The position numbers and the translations under genes were made by a program. DNA of 64,000 nt. Origin: Candidatus Chlorohelix allophototropha (GTDB lineage: Bacteria > Chloroflexota > Chloroflexia > Chloroheliales > Chloroheliaceae). The DNA lies in assembly GCF_030389965.1 (NCBI RefSeq), contig NZ_CP128400.1:806001-870000 (forward strand), written 5' to 3'. The notes beneath the pieces are model-generated. The model had not been told where the DNA came from and ran no database searches. It was given only the letters and a program-made list of their open reading frames with translations. Shown piece by piece: positions 52,699 through 62,606 of the stretch (position 1 is its first letter; each line of letters begins with the position of its first letter).

Positions 52699-54168
52699 GT
52701 GAAAGTGATAAGACCAGCAGGTGTATGTTTTACTGTGGTTTTTTTGCTATCAATATTGGTTGTACCTGTTCCAGCCTTAGCTGTAACAAACGTGGCGCTC
52801 GATCCCGGAGATAGTCTGCCCTTTCCAGTTGCTACCGACCCTACACGCACCTATTTCCCAGATACCGGGCATTATCTAGCGGGTGGCTTCCGCACTTACT
52901 GGCAACAGCATGGGGGCTTGGCTCAGTTTGGCTTGCCACTATCGGAAGAATATACCGAAGCAAACCCGGCTGATGGAAAAAATTACACCGTCCAGTATTT
53001 TGAGCGAGCGCGTTTCGAGTATCACCCTGAGTTTAAGGGAACACCTTACGAGATAGAATTAGGTTTGTTGGGAGTTCAAACTGTTGTCGGGCGTAAATTC
53101 GACCCCACGCCCTATGTGCCTAGCACCCCAAACCATTATTATTTCACCGAAACCCGGCATACCCTTAGCGCTGGATTTAAACGTTATTGGGATAGCCATG
53201 GTGGTCTAGCTATTTTTGGATTTCCCATTTCGGAGGAATTTACCGAAGGTGGCTACACCGTACAATATTTTGAGCGCAACCGCTTTGAGTATCATCCCGA
53301 ATTTAGCGGAACTGAATATGAGGTGTTATTAGGATTGTTGGGTACAGACTCTTTCCGACTAACCGGGCACCACTTGCCCCAAACGTTCGGTGTTCGACCA
53401 GATTCTGGCGCAGTAGTGCAGGGACACACTCTCAAGGTGCGGGTGCTAGGAAGTGTGCCTTCTAATGTTACAGCCAGTTTCAATGGTCAGAAACTAACAT
53501 TCGTTTCTCAGGCGGGGGAACTGGCTGCATATGCGCCTATTGTGAGTAATGCGGCTTTGCGTCCGCAACTACTGCGAACAGAAATTATTGATAACACGGG
53601 AGTTGTGCGTCGCTTTGACCAGAATATAGGCGTTCTAGCGGGTCAATTTGAACACCAGACCATACAGCTTGACCCTGCGGTAGAATCTAGTCTAGGCAGC
53701 GATGAGGAGCAACAACGCGAACGCGACCGTGATTTCAGCTTCTACAATCAGGTCACTCCTGTAAAGCTCTGGAGCGGACGTTTTAGCTGGCCGCTTACCG
53801 GACCAATCACCACGCCCTTTGGTTCTCGCCGCGATTATGTAGGGGGCGGCAGCGAAATTCATGACGCAATTGATTTGGGAGTACCGCAGGGCACGCCGAT
53901 TAGAGCGCCGCAGCGTGGGATAGTAGTGCTGGCGGAATTTCAAAAAGTGCGGGGCGGAATCGTAATTATAGATCATGGGTTAGGGGTACATAGCGCCTAT
54001 TTTCACCAGTCGGTTATCGCAGTAAAGGTAGGCGATATGCTAAATCAGGGCGATTTAATCGGAAAAGTTGGCACAACCGGGCTTTCCACCGGAGCGCATT
54101 TACATTGGGAAATACGAATTGGCGCTATCGGGGTTGACCCGGAGGAGTGGATTAAGAGAGATTTCTAA
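52699..54168 (+). CDS. Exported M23 peptidase with two LGFP-like modules
   Basis: I chose GTG at 52699 because GAGGAG stands eight bases before it and it gives a clean signal peptide ('VCFTVVFLLSILVVPVPALA'). Two LGFP-like modules follow, each with 'HGGLAxFGxPxSEE' and 'VQYFERxRFEYHPE' (52849-53085 and 53137-53340). A beta-rich linker leads to an M23 (LytM-type) domain: 'ITTPFGSRRDY', zinc-ligand 'IHDAIDLGVPQGTPI', 'IDHGLGVHSAYFH' and 'HLHWEIRIG'. The HxxxD, HxH and Asp ligands are present, so it is a likely active peptidoglycan endopeptidase held at the wall by the modules. Confidence 0.93.
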   Translation: MKVIRPAGVCFTVVFLLSILVVPVPALAVTNVALDPGDSLPFPVATDPTRTYFPDTGHYLAGGFRTYWQQHGGLAQFGLPLSEEYTEANPADGKNYTVQYFERARFEYHPEFKGTPYEIELGLLGVQTVVGRKFDPTPYVPSTPNHYYFTETRHTLSAGFKRYWDSHGGLAIFGFPISEEFTEGGYTVQYFERNRFEYHPEFSGTEYEVLLGLLGTDSFRLTGHHLPQTFGVRPDSGAVVQGHTLKVRVLGSVPSNVTASFNGQKLTFVSQAGELAAYAPIVSNAALRPQLLRTEIIDNTGVVRRFDQNIGVLAGQFEHQTIQLDPAVESSLGSDEEQQRERDRDFSFYNQVTPVKLWSGRFSWPLTGPITTPFGSRRDYVGGGSEIHDAIDLGVPQGTPIRAPQRGIVVLAEFQKVRGGIVIIDHGLGVHSAYFHQSVIAVKVGDMLNQGDLIGKVGTTGLSTGAHLHWEIRIGAIGVDPEEWIKRDF

Positions 54169-54188
54169 ATAGCCCTTTGGTACATTAA

Positions 54189-54983
54189 TTATTCAGGAAT
54201 AGCTAATCTGAGTAACCGCGAACTTATATCGTTTAAAAGATTTTCAGACGATTTTTGAAAATAAAAATGATCGCCTCTAAATAAGCGCATGTTAAATGCA
54301 CCAACAGTTTGAAGCTGCCAAGGTGTAAGGGCTGATTCCTTTATTTCAGGGTCATCCATTCCACCGTACACCACAACCGGGCAGGCTAATGGTTTTCCGG
54401 GTTTATATTGGTAGTTTTCGGTCAGACTAAAATCAGCGCGGAGCATTGGCATAAGCAAATCAATTAACTCTTGGTTCTGGCGCATAGAATCGGGAATGGT
54501 ATTAAACCGTCTATTAAGCTCAAAGAGAAAAGATTCTTCAGAAAGCCCGGCTATTTTATACTCGTCAAGGGTAATTTGTGGGGCTGGATGGGATGAAACC
54601 ATTAGCAGCGCAAGCTGACTCTCACCGGATAATTCAAGACTACGCGCCAACTCATAAGCAATTAAGCCCCCCATGCTATGCCCAAACAGAGCAAAAGGAT
54701 ACGGCGTTAAATAGGGCTTTAAGGCTGACCTGAGCGCATAGACTAACTCCGATACATTGTCGATGGGAGTTTCGCTGATTCGTCCTTCCCGACCGGGCAA
54801 TTGCACCGGTAATAGCTCTACCCATTCCGGCAAACGGTTAGCCCATGTGCGGAAAACCGAAGCGCTACCCCCGGCATAATGGAAGCAAAACAGACGCAGC
54901 TTAACTTTCGGGTTAGGTTTGTAATACGCCAGCCAAGGGTTATGCGCTACATTTTCTTGATGTTGGTTCTTGAAGAGCCACAT
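54189..54983 (-). CDS. Type II thioesterase of the NRPS operon
   Basis: 264 residues of the GrsT/RifR thioesterase family. 'LFCFHYAGGSASVFRTW' opens the fold. The nucleophile is Ser103 in 'ALFGHSMGGLIAYELA', Asp lies in 'GGMDDPEIKESAL', and His in 'FRGDHFYFQ'. It removes misprimed acyl groups from carrier proteins, or may release the product, since the last NRPS protein has no thioesterase domain of its own. It starts four bases after the C-A-PCP gene. Confidence 0.95.
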   Translation of the reverse strand: MWLFKNQHQENVAHNPWLAYYKPNPKVKLRLFCFHYAGGSASVFRTWANRLPEWVELLPVQLPGREGRISETPIDNVSELVYALRSALKPYLTPYPFALFGHSMGGLIAYELARSLELSGESQLALLMVSSHPAPQITLDEYKIAGLSEESFLFELNRRFNTIPDSMRQNQELIDLLMPMLRADFSLTENYQYKPGKPLACPVVVYGGMDDPEIKESALTPWQLQTVGAFNMRLFRGDHFYFQKSSENLLNDISSRLLRLAIPE

Positions 54984-54987
54984 CTAT

Positions 54988-57900
54988 TTACACCTCATAC
55001 TCGGCTAGCCTTTTTTGCACCTCTTCATCCGGCATTTGTTCAAGCTGAGCCAGCAATAGTTCAAAATCGGCTTCAACAATAGAATTTGCGCCAAGCAAAT
55101 CTAAGTAAATCGCTAATGAGCTTATAGTGGGATGGTCAAAAATACTGCGTAAGGGTATCTCCATATGGTAATGTTCGCGTAGGTGTGCAATCAGTTGAGT
55201 AGCAAGCAGGGAATGTCCCCCTTGTTCAAAGAAATTGTCATTTATTCCCACCTCTTTCAGTCCCAGAATTTCAGCCCAATATTGAGCTATAGCCATCTCT
55301 GTCGGTGTAATCGGGGCATTGGGGACTTTATTTTCAGCAACAGATTCAGGCAAGTTGCTAGAAAGCCGCAAGCGGTCTAGTTTACCTCCCGGGGTGCGCG
55401 GTAGTGCGCTTATTATGCCAAATGCGCCGGGTATCATATAATCGGGTAGTATTTGTGCTAGATATTTACGCAATTCTTCCGCTTGAACGGTTTTTTCGGC
55501 ATTCGGTGCAACCCACGCCACCAGGTTTTTCCCGCCGTTATTACCATTTGCTACAATGACCGCACACTCGCGTACCGCCGGGTATCCGGCTAAAACCGCT
55601 TCAATCTCTCCCGGTTCTATCCGAAAGCCTCTTATTTTTACCTGTGAGTCTTTACGCCCCAAAAACTCGATTGTACCATCTTGGCGGTATCGGCATAAAT
55701 CTCCAGTTCGGTAAAGCCGTGAACCTGCCTGCTGACTGAAAGAATTGGGAATAAAGCGTTCGGCGGTTAAAGCGGGGCGGTTTATATAGCCTCGCGCCAG
55801 TCCTTCCCCGCCTAGATACAACTCACCCGCCACACCCGGTGGTACAGGTTCTAAGTTTCTATCCAGAATATAACCGCAAGAGTTTGCAATCGGTTTCCCA
55901 ATAGGAGGTTTTTTTGAATCGTCAGCAGGAATTAAGGCAAAGGTTGAGTAGGTAGTATCTTCGGTAGGTCCGTAAAGGTTATAGACTTTCTGAATACTAT
56001 TATTTGAATAGAGTTGTTGTACTAGTGCTGCCGATAAAGGCTCGCCCGCTAAATTTACGGTTCTTACCGATTCGGGTAACTTTCCTAGCCTCAATAATTC
56101 TTTTAGCACTGAAGGAACTGTATTTACCAGCGTTATGGTATTGGCAGTAGCCTCCTCAATTTCAGCCAGAGATAGAGCATTTTCTACCAAAACAACCGTA
56201 CCGCCTGTAATTAAAGGCAAGAAAAGCTCAAATACAGAAAGGTCAAAAGATAGGGAAGTGGAAGCCAAAAGCCCCTTTAGTTGCAAATCATCATATATTC
56301 GGGAAGCCCAATCCAGCAAGGCTATGGCGTTCCGATGCGTAATAGCCACACCCTTTGGTACTCCGGTTGAACCAGAGGTATAAAGTACGTAAGCTAGATT
56401 TTGTGAAGATACTTTTGAAGTGAGCGGAGGAATATCTTCCAATTCCACATCTGCAAGAACATTTCCAAGCTCAAGCACAAGGACAGAGGATGGAATAACG
56501 CATGTTGGTTGTCCTAACAACACCTCAACCCCACAATCCTCTATCATAAATGCTAAACGGTCTGCCGGATAATGCGGGTCGAGTGGTACATAAGCCACAC
56601 CCGCTTTTAAAATTCCTAACAACGCCGCTACCATCAGTGGAGTGCGTTCCAGAGACACACCTACTCGCGATTCAGTTTTGACCCCGACTTGCCGCAACAT
56701 TTGCGCTATCCGGTTTGCCTGTTGGTTCAACGTTTTATAGCTGATCGTTTGGTTATTGAAAAGAATAGCGGGGCTGTTTGGGGTTTTAGTCGCTTGCACT
56801 TCAAAGCACTGATGAATACAAGTGTCAACGGGAAAAGGTTGAAGGGTTGCATTCCAATCTTCTAAAATAATCCGGCGCATTTCGGGAGGGAACATAGCAA
56901 GTCGTGAAATCGGCTTATCAGGGTTAGCACAGATTTCTTTTAGAAGACACGAGAAATGTTTTAGCATGCTTTCAAGATTGGCTTTATCAAACAACCCTGA
57001 ACGGCTAATCAGGTTAGCCCGAAGCCTTCCCGCAACCTCGCCCATTTCCAAAGTCAGTTCAAGCTGAGCGGGCTTATAACCTACATCGAGCGTCTCTAAC
57101 ACAAGGCTATTGCTGTGTAATTTAACCCCTTCCAAATTCAACGCCATTGCGGTTAAGAAATCGCCGTCCTTGCCTCGAATTTTTTGCCAAGAAAACATTG
57201 CCTGAAATAGCGAAACTTTCGCGCCTAACCGTTCCGGTTGCAGCTTTTCCACCAACAAGGGGAAAGGATATTCGCGATGACTGAAAGCGCCTTGCGCCTG
57301 TTCTTTCACTTTTTCAAGCACGTTTAAGAAAGTATCACTACAGGATAGATAGGTACGCAAGGGCAAGGTGTTTACCAAATAACCAATCGTGTTGCGGTAA
57401 GCCCGCATATTACGGCTGGTAAAGGGGACAGCCACTACACAATCATTTTGCTCAAAATAGCGAAACAAAAGGATGTTATATGCCGCTAATACCGTTTGAA
57501 ATAGAGTGGTGTTATTTCTCCGACTCAGGTTTTTCAAGCTAGCGCTCAAAACTTCATCCAGCCAGAACGAGCAGTTAATACTGTTATCTGGTGAGCCACT
57601 CTCTTTTCGTATAAAATTTAGCGAAGGCAACTCACCTTCAAGCTGATTTTGCCAGTATTCCCATAATTTATCCCCATCTGCACCTTGCAGTAAATTATTT
57701 TGCCAATCGGTAAAAGCTGCATAGTCGGCAGAAGTTTTTTTACTGCTTAAAGCCTGCCCCAAAGATAACCCCTCATATAGCGCCCACAGTTCCCGAAACA
57801 AAAGCTCGAGTGAATGGAAATCTGAAACGATATGGTGCAGCACAAATAAAAAGATATGTTCTTCTGGATTGCTGGAGAATAATAGGCAACGCACCGGAAC

Positions 57901-58296
57901 GCCTTGAGTTAGTAGGAACGGGCGTATCGCTTCTACCCTGAGCCTTTCCTGAATCGCAAACTGACTCCAACCCGTAGTGGCTATTTGCTGAAAAATCGAT
58001 TCATGCCAGCCTGTATAGCGCATTGAAGGCTTACCATGATTCTCGCCGAAAACAGCCGTTAAAATCGGGTAACGTTCGGTCAAGATATTCAAAGCCTTAT
58101 AGAGAGTATTAACATCTAATAGACCATGAATCCGAAAAGCCCGCGCGATATTATAATCAGCGCTTTCCGGCTCTAACTGATGTAGAAACAGGAGAGATTT
58201 CTGCCCATACGAAAGAGGAAAATAGACGGTATCAGCCTTGCCTGTGACAGGAATGACACCGCCGGAGTTATTGGTTTCATCCGAAATAGTTGTCAT
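54988..58296 (-). CDS. Nonribosomal peptide synthetase module, C-A-PCP
   Basis: 1102 residues. The condensation domain (about 25-465) has 'LHHIVSDFHSLELLF', i.e. HHxxxD with Phe in place of the usual Gly. The adenylation domain (about 490-1000) has 'LYTSGSTGVPKGV', 'NLYGPTEDTTY', 'YRTGDLCRYRQDG' and the catalytic Lys in 'PRTPGGKLDR'. The carrier domain has its phosphopantetheine Ser in 'FFEQGGHSLLATQL'. Reading specificity positions by hand against GrsA gives D-L-F-N-N-A-L-T-Y-K, which I recall as an alanine-type code of cyanobacterial modules; this is an inference. No epimerase, thioesterase or reductase domain is attached. Confidence 0.95.
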   Translation of the reverse strand: MTTISDETNNSGGVIPVTGKADTVYFPLSYGQKSLLFLHQLEPESADYNIARAFRIHGLLDVNTLYKALNILTERYPILTAVFGENHGKPSMRYTGWHESIFQQIATTGWSQFAIQERLRVEAIRPFLLTQGVPVRCLLFSSNPEEHIFLFVLHHIVSDFHSLELLFRELWALYEGLSLGQALSSKKTSADYAAFTDWQNNLLQGADGDKLWEYWQNQLEGELPSLNFIRKESGSPDNSINCSFWLDEVLSASLKNLSRRNNTTLFQTVLAAYNILLFRYFEQNDCVVAVPFTSRNMRAYRNTIGYLVNTLPLRTYLSCSDTFLNVLEKVKEQAQGAFSHREYPFPLLVEKLQPERLGAKVSLFQAMFSWQKIRGKDGDFLTAMALNLEGVKLHSNSLVLETLDVGYKPAQLELTLEMGEVAGRLRANLISRSGLFDKANLESMLKHFSCLLKEICANPDKPISRLAMFPPEMRRIILEDWNATLQPFPVDTCIHQCFEVQATKTPNSPAILFNNQTISYKTLNQQANRIAQMLRQVGVKTESRVGVSLERTPLMVAALLGILKAGVAYVPLDPHYPADRLAFMIEDCGVEVLLGQPTCVIPSSVLVLELGNVLADVELEDIPPLTSKVSSQNLAYVLYTSGSTGVPKGVAITHRNAIALLDWASRIYDDLQLKGLLASTSLSFDLSVFELFLPLITGGTVVLVENALSLAEIEEATANTITLVNTVPSVLKELLRLGKLPESVRTVNLAGEPLSAALVQQLYSNNSIQKVYNLYGPTEDTTYSTFALIPADDSKKPPIGKPIANSCGYILDRNLEPVPPGVAGELYLGGEGLARGYINRPALTAERFIPNSFSQQAGSRLYRTGDLCRYRQDGTIEFLGRKDSQVKIRGFRIEPGEIEAVLAGYPAVRECAVIVANGNNGGKNLVAWVAPNAEKTVQAEELRKYLAQILPDYMIPGAFGIISALPRTPGGKLDRLRLSSNLPESVAENKVPNAPITPTEMAIAQYWAEILGLKEVGINDNFFEQGGHSLLATQLIAHLREHYHMEIPLRSIFDHPTISSLAIYLDLLGANSIVEADFELLLAQLEQMPDEEVQKRLAEYEV

Positions 58297-58310
58297 AAAA
58301 GATATGGCTG

Positions 58311-60161
58311 TTAACGCAATAACCGCAACCGCTCTACCAGATTATTTATAGCGGCAAGGCTGCTGAAGTTCTCGGCAATAAATTCATCATTAGGCACCTT
58401 TACCCCCGAATTATCCTCAAGAAAGGATACCAATCGTACAACCCCAATAGAATCCATCAAACCGCTTTCCAGTAGTTCGGTATCATCTTCCAGTAATATT
58501 TCCCCTGAATCACCCAGTATCTCGGTAAGAATATAACGCTTGAGGGTTTCTTTCAGGTCGCCGTTTTGCGGATGGCTTTGTTCGCTTATGCCCTGCTGTG
58601 CTGAAATTTGAAGGTCTTTCCGGCTCATTTTTCCGCTTCCGGTGCGCGGGAAATCGTCAACCACCCTAACTTTTTCAGGTACGGCATAGGTTGGCAAGGT
58701 GCGAGAAACATGCACCCTTAGCTCAGAAGAGGTTGGCTGGGTGTGCGGTTTGGGGATGATTGCCGCTTCTACCCAAGCGGTATCATCATCGGTGGAAACG
58801 GTGAAAGCGGCGGCTTCCTGCACCTGACTATGAGTAAGTAGCACCTGCTCTACCTCATCCAGATCGACCAGATTACCTCGCACTTTTACGCGCCTATCAC
58901 CTCGCCCGATTATATAGTAATTGCCGTCCGGCATTTGTTGTACCAAATCCCCGGTATGGTAGCAAAGCGCTTCAAGTTCCGGTGAGAAACGGTGCCTTAC
59001 CAAAGCTTTAGCATTGCGTTCGGGCAAATGCCAGTAACCCTCCATCAAACTGGGACCGCGTATGACCAGTTCGCCCGATTCACCTGCTTTCACCCGCTCA
59101 CCCTGTGGGTTAACTGCCATAACATCAACATGTGAGCAACCCTTACCGATAGGTATTAGCTCTTCATAATCGTCCGGTAGCGCCGGAACATCCCAGTGAA
59201 GCGCAATATGAGTCTCGGTGGTGCCGTACATATTGCAATAGCGCGGGTGCGGTACAAGTGACATCAGATGTTTAAGGTGTTTGGTAGGAAACCTTTCACC
59301 AGCAAACAAAATCCAGCGCAATGATTCGAGTTTTTGTGCATCAAGGTTGCCACGTTGCGCTAATTGCATTAGCACAGAAGGAACCGAACACCATACTGAA
59401 ATTTGCTCCCGTCCGGCAAGTTCAGCCAAATCAGACGGGAAACGTACAGTTTGCTCAGGCACTACCACCAACGTGCCGCCAACGCTAATACTGGCGTACA
59501 TTTCCAGCCAAGATAGGTCAAAGTGGTGGGATGTTACATTGCTAAAGCGGTCTTCGGGAGTAAAGCCGAATTTTTCTAAAGCCCACTCCACATTACTCAA
59601 CATACTGCGATGAGCATGCGCCGCGCCCTTGGGATTCCCGGTTGTACCCGAAGTATAGAAAATCAAACAAAGGTCTTGTTCATTTACCGAAACATCGGGC
59701 GCTGTAAGTACGCCTGATGTATGAATTTGTTGCCAACTGATGGTTTCAGCTTTCAGGTTAGCTACGTCCGACAGACCTATGATAAGCTTTATCCCATCGT
59801 ATTCTGCCAGCATTTGCTGTACCAGTGGGGCTTTAGAATCCTCGGTTATCAGGTAATGTATATCGCAATCTCGCAGAATAGCGGCTAGGCGCGCAGGAGG
59901 AGCGAAAGAGTCGAAAGGTACATATACGCCGCCTGCCTGCATAGCGCCATAGATAGAAGCGAGGCTATCAAAACTCCGATTCATGAAAACTGCCACCCGC
60001 TCTTGGCGTTTCAGACCGTTTTCAAACAAAATGCGGGCAATTGTGCCGGTGCGACCTACCATTTCACTATAGGACAGGCTTTGTCCGTTAAAGCGGAGCG
60101 CTTCTCTATCGGGCGAACGATTAGCCGATTGTAACAGGGCATGATTGAGGGAGAAAGCCAT
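58311..60161 (-). CDS. Loading A-PCP protein (amino-acid adenylation plus carrier)
   Basis: 616 residues. The adenylation domain (1-505) has 'FYTSGTTGNPKGAAHAHRS', 'MYGTTETHIALHW', 'CYHTGDLVQQMPDG' and Lys in 'FPRTGSGKMSRKDL'. The carrier domain (about 530-612) has Ser in 'ESGLMDSIGVVRLVSFLE', of the stand-alone PCP kind. Lack of a condensation domain marks it as the starter. Hand-read specificity positions give D-L-L-C-L-A-M-I-A-K, somewhat like the proline codes of PltF-type ligases as I remember them; this is weak. It lies 14 bases before the C-A-PCP gene. GGAG precedes its ATG. Confidence 0.93.
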   Translation of the reverse strand: MAFSLNHALLQSANRSPDREALRFNGQSLSYSEMVGRTGTIARILFENGLKRQERVAVFMNRSFDSLASIYGAMQAGGVYVPFDSFAPPARLAAILRDCDIHYLITEDSKAPLVQQMLAEYDGIKLIIGLSDVANLKAETISWQQIHTSGVLTAPDVSVNEQDLCLIFYTSGTTGNPKGAAHAHRSMLSNVEWALEKFGFTPEDRFSNVTSHHFDLSWLEMYASISVGGTLVVVPEQTVRFPSDLAELAGREQISVWCSVPSVLMQLAQRGNLDAQKLESLRWILFAGERFPTKHLKHLMSLVPHPRYCNMYGTTETHIALHWDVPALPDDYEELIPIGKGCSHVDVMAVNPQGERVKAGESGELVIRGPSLMEGYWHLPERNAKALVRHRFSPELEALCYHTGDLVQQMPDGNYYIIGRGDRRVKVRGNLVDLDEVEQVLLTHSQVQEAAAFTVSTDDDTAWVEAAIIPKPHTQPTSSELRVHVSRTLPTYAVPEKVRVVDDFPRTGSGKMSRKDLQISAQQGISEQSHPQNGDLKETLKRYILTEILGDSGEILLEDDTELLESGLMDSIGVVRLVSFLEDNSGVKVPNDEFIAENFSSLAAINNLVERLRLLR

Positions 60162-60181
60162 TATTTACTCCTTATGCTCAT

Positions 60182-61546
60182 TTACTCCGGTTCGAAGGTT
60201 TCAAGGGAAGGCATAGCTTTATAATGCAAGCTGTAGCCTCTGGTTGAAATATAGGTTAGCGCGGCGGTCAGGGCATCAATATCTTCATGAGTATTGTGGA
60301 TTCCCAAACTGGCGCGCACAATGCCGTAAGAGGCTAATCGGTCACCCCCCTTTATCTTTTCTTCTCGTTCGCTTTGCTCGGCTTCGGAAATGTTAAACCA
60401 ACGTCTTACCAACCGATGATTACAAATTGTACCTGAGCGTACCTCGATACCGTGCTCATGCTCAAGAATAGCAGCTACCAAAGAATGGTGAAGTTCTGGC
60501 AGATTAAAGGGAAAAGTACCGATTCGATTTTCTGATTTATATAATTCCGCCGGGATGTGCATTTTGAGACCGGGAACTTGTGCCAGCATAACCGCGGCAT
60601 AGTTTACCAATTCTTTCTCATGCCTAATCACATTATCCCAACCAGTATCCATAAGAACTTGGCAAGATGCGCCAAGCGCGACAATGCCGGTAGCATTCCA
60701 TGTTCCGGTCTGGTGTCTTTCCGAAGGTGGCGCCCAAATAATGTCCCGGTTACTTATCATATCAATCGAGCCGCCACCGGGATCGGGTGGGGTAGTATCC
60801 AGCAAATGGCGAGGCAGCGCCAGCACCCCGATTCCAAAAGGTGCATAAACTTTGTGGGCTGAAAAAGCTAACGCATCTATCCCATCCTCTAGCATGTCAA
60901 TGGGACGGTGGGGAGCTAGTTGGGCAGCATCTACAAAAAATAAAGCGCCGCAGCTATGCGCCAACGCGCTCATTCGGCGCAAATCAGGGATGTAGCCAGT
61001 CTGATTAGACGCGCCGCTTACCGAAATCAGCTTCAGCCGCTTGCCGTAGCGTTGCACCTTCTGTTCCAAATCGGCATAATCCAACGCCCCGTTATTAAAA
61101 GCGTTTATCTCAATCACTTCTGCGCTAGTGTTATAACGCCAAGGTAAATTATTAGAGGTATGTTCGATTTCGGACGTAAAGATAACCGAATCGCTTTCCA
61201 ACTTTAGCAAACGTGCCAGCATGTTTATAGCAGAACTGGTATTTTGGGTGAACAGTAGCGCTTGATCGGGCTGGCAATTTACAAAAGTGCGAATACGCGC
61301 AATGGCTTCTTCTACCTTGTCGCAAGTAATACGAGCGCGGGGACCTGCCCCTCGATGTAAAGCGCCATAAGTTTCTAGAAAGCTATTAACCGCCTCAAGG
61401 GTTTTTTGGAAAGGTGGGGTAGTGGCAGCATTATTGAGTTGAATAACCCTTGCTTGTTTCCCATTATGTAAAGTTGTATAAAGTTGCGAGCCGACTACTT
61501 GTGGCAAAACTGAGTCTATCGAAGGAGGGATAGTGCCATGATTCAT
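60182..61546 (-). CDS. Class V aminotransferase-fold PLP enzyme (cysteine desulfurase / CefD-like)
   Basis: About 454 residues. 'NNAATTPPFQKTLEAV' and 'HRGAGPRAR' are typical of the class. 'FTQNTSSAINMLARLL' and 'EHTSNNLPWR' contact PLP, 'FFVDAAQLAPH' has the cofactor Asp and Gln, and the Schiff-base Lys lies in 'AFSAHKVYAPFGIGVL'. I use ATG at 61546 after GGAG, not TTG five codons earlier. It is the first gene of the NRPS operon, 20 bases before the A-PCP gene. It may desulfurate, epimerise or transaminate a precursor; the reaction is not decided by sequence. Confidence 0.92.
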   Translation of the reverse strand: MNHGTIPPSIDSVLPQVVGSQLYTTLHNGKQARVIQLNNAATTPPFQKTLEAVNSFLETYGALHRGAGPRARITCDKVEEAIARIRTFVNCQPDQALLFTQNTSSAINMLARLLKLESDSVIFTSEIEHTSNNLPWRYNTSAEVIEINAFNNGALDYADLEQKVQRYGKRLKLISVSGASNQTGYIPDLRRMSALAHSCGALFFVDAAQLAPHRPIDMLEDGIDALAFSAHKVYAPFGIGVLALPRHLLDTTPPDPGGGSIDMISNRDIIWAPPSERHQTGTWNATGIVALGASCQVLMDTGWDNVIRHEKELVNYAAVMLAQVPGLKMHIPAELYKSENRIGTFPFNLPELHHSLVAAILEHEHGIEVRSGTICNHRLVRRWFNISEAEQSEREEKIKGGDRLASYGIVRASLGIHNTHEDIDALTAALTYISTRGYSLHYKAMPSLETFEPE

Positions 61547-61860
61547 CTTACTACTCCACAATTAATCTAAATGCGTTTGGGCAAAACTTTTTGCTTATGC
61601 AAAAATGAGGTGAAAATTACTACTAATAAGTGATTATAACCGGATGAAATGAATTTGACCATAGTAAATACTTTTTGACAACTTATTACCGGAAAGAAGA
61701 GTACAGTTGCAGTAGTTTCTTTTTTATGGCACTATGAAGCTGAAGGTTAGCATTCATTTTTCTGTTAGCCTTTTCTTCCTTATTCTCCCCTTTAAATTCT
61801 GTACGGTAAGAAGTGCAATTATTAAATTATATAATTACGATTGAGAGGTTCTACATTTAA

Positions 61861-62589
61861 GTGAGCGATAATATACAAAATAAAATAGGGATGGTGATAG
61901 TAGCTCATCCTGACGATGCAGAATTTGGTTGTGCGGGTTCAGTGACAAAATGGATTCGCGAAGGTTGGGAATTTTACTACGTTATCTGTTCGGACGGCTC
62001 CGGTGGCGGTTCGGACGATGCTCGAAAGGTTGGGGAAGCGGAACGACGCGAAATTTCTGAAATTCGTAAAAAAGAACAACGAGAAGCCTGCCGAGTCGTA
62101 GGGGTAAAAGAGGTGTTCTTTTTAGATTACCCAGACGGCAGAATTGAACCGAACCTCGATTTGAGGCGCGATATAGTACGCATGTTGCGCCGTTTCCAAC
62201 CTGCCAGAGTTGTTATCCAATCACCAGAGCGCAACTGGACACCTAATTATCCGGTAGCGCGCCACCATCCCGATCATCTTGCTACCGGAGAAGCAGCAAT
62301 CCGAGCGATTTATCCTGCCAGCCAAAACCCATGGGATTTCCCCGAACTACTCGAAGAAGGGCTGGAGCCTCACAAGGTGAAAGAAATATTTTTTATGGGC
62401 GCACCTACCCAGAACTTTATGGTTGATATCACAGAAACTATCGAAAATAAGATGGAGGCGCTTAAAGCGCACGCCAGCCAGCTTCCAGATTTTGCCTCGA
62501 TTGAAGAACGAATTAGAGGTTGGGCTACCAGTACCGGCAAAAAATATGAAGTATCCTATGCTGAGGAGTTTCACCGTACCGAAAATTGA
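61861..62589 (+). CDS. PIG-L (LmbE-type) zinc deacetylase
   Basis: 242 residues. The zinc motif is 'AHPDDAEFGCAGS' (His16, Asp19 of HPDD), with the third ligand His in 'RHHPDHLATGEA'. Members deacetylate GlcNAc-containing small molecules, including precursors of mycothiol and bacillithiol. The start is GTG preceded by GAGAGGTT. It lies 299-314 bases from the divergent NRPS operon, so a role in product tailoring or in low-molecular-weight thiol synthesis are both open. The crotonase gene follows 17 bases later. Confidence 0.92.
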   Translation: MSDNIQNKIGMVIVAHPDDAEFGCAGSVTKWIREGWEFYYVICSDGSGGGSDDARKVGEAERREISEIRKKEQREACRVVGVKEVFFLDYPDGRIEPNLDLRRDIVRMLRRFQPARVVIQSPERNWTPNYPVARHHPDHLATGEAAIRAIYPASQNPWDFPELLEEGLEPHKVKEIFFMGAPTQNFMVDITETIENKMEALKAHASQLPDFASIEERIRGWATSTGKKYEVSYAEEFHRTEN

Positions 62590-62606
62590 GTAGGGGAGGT
62601 ATTACA

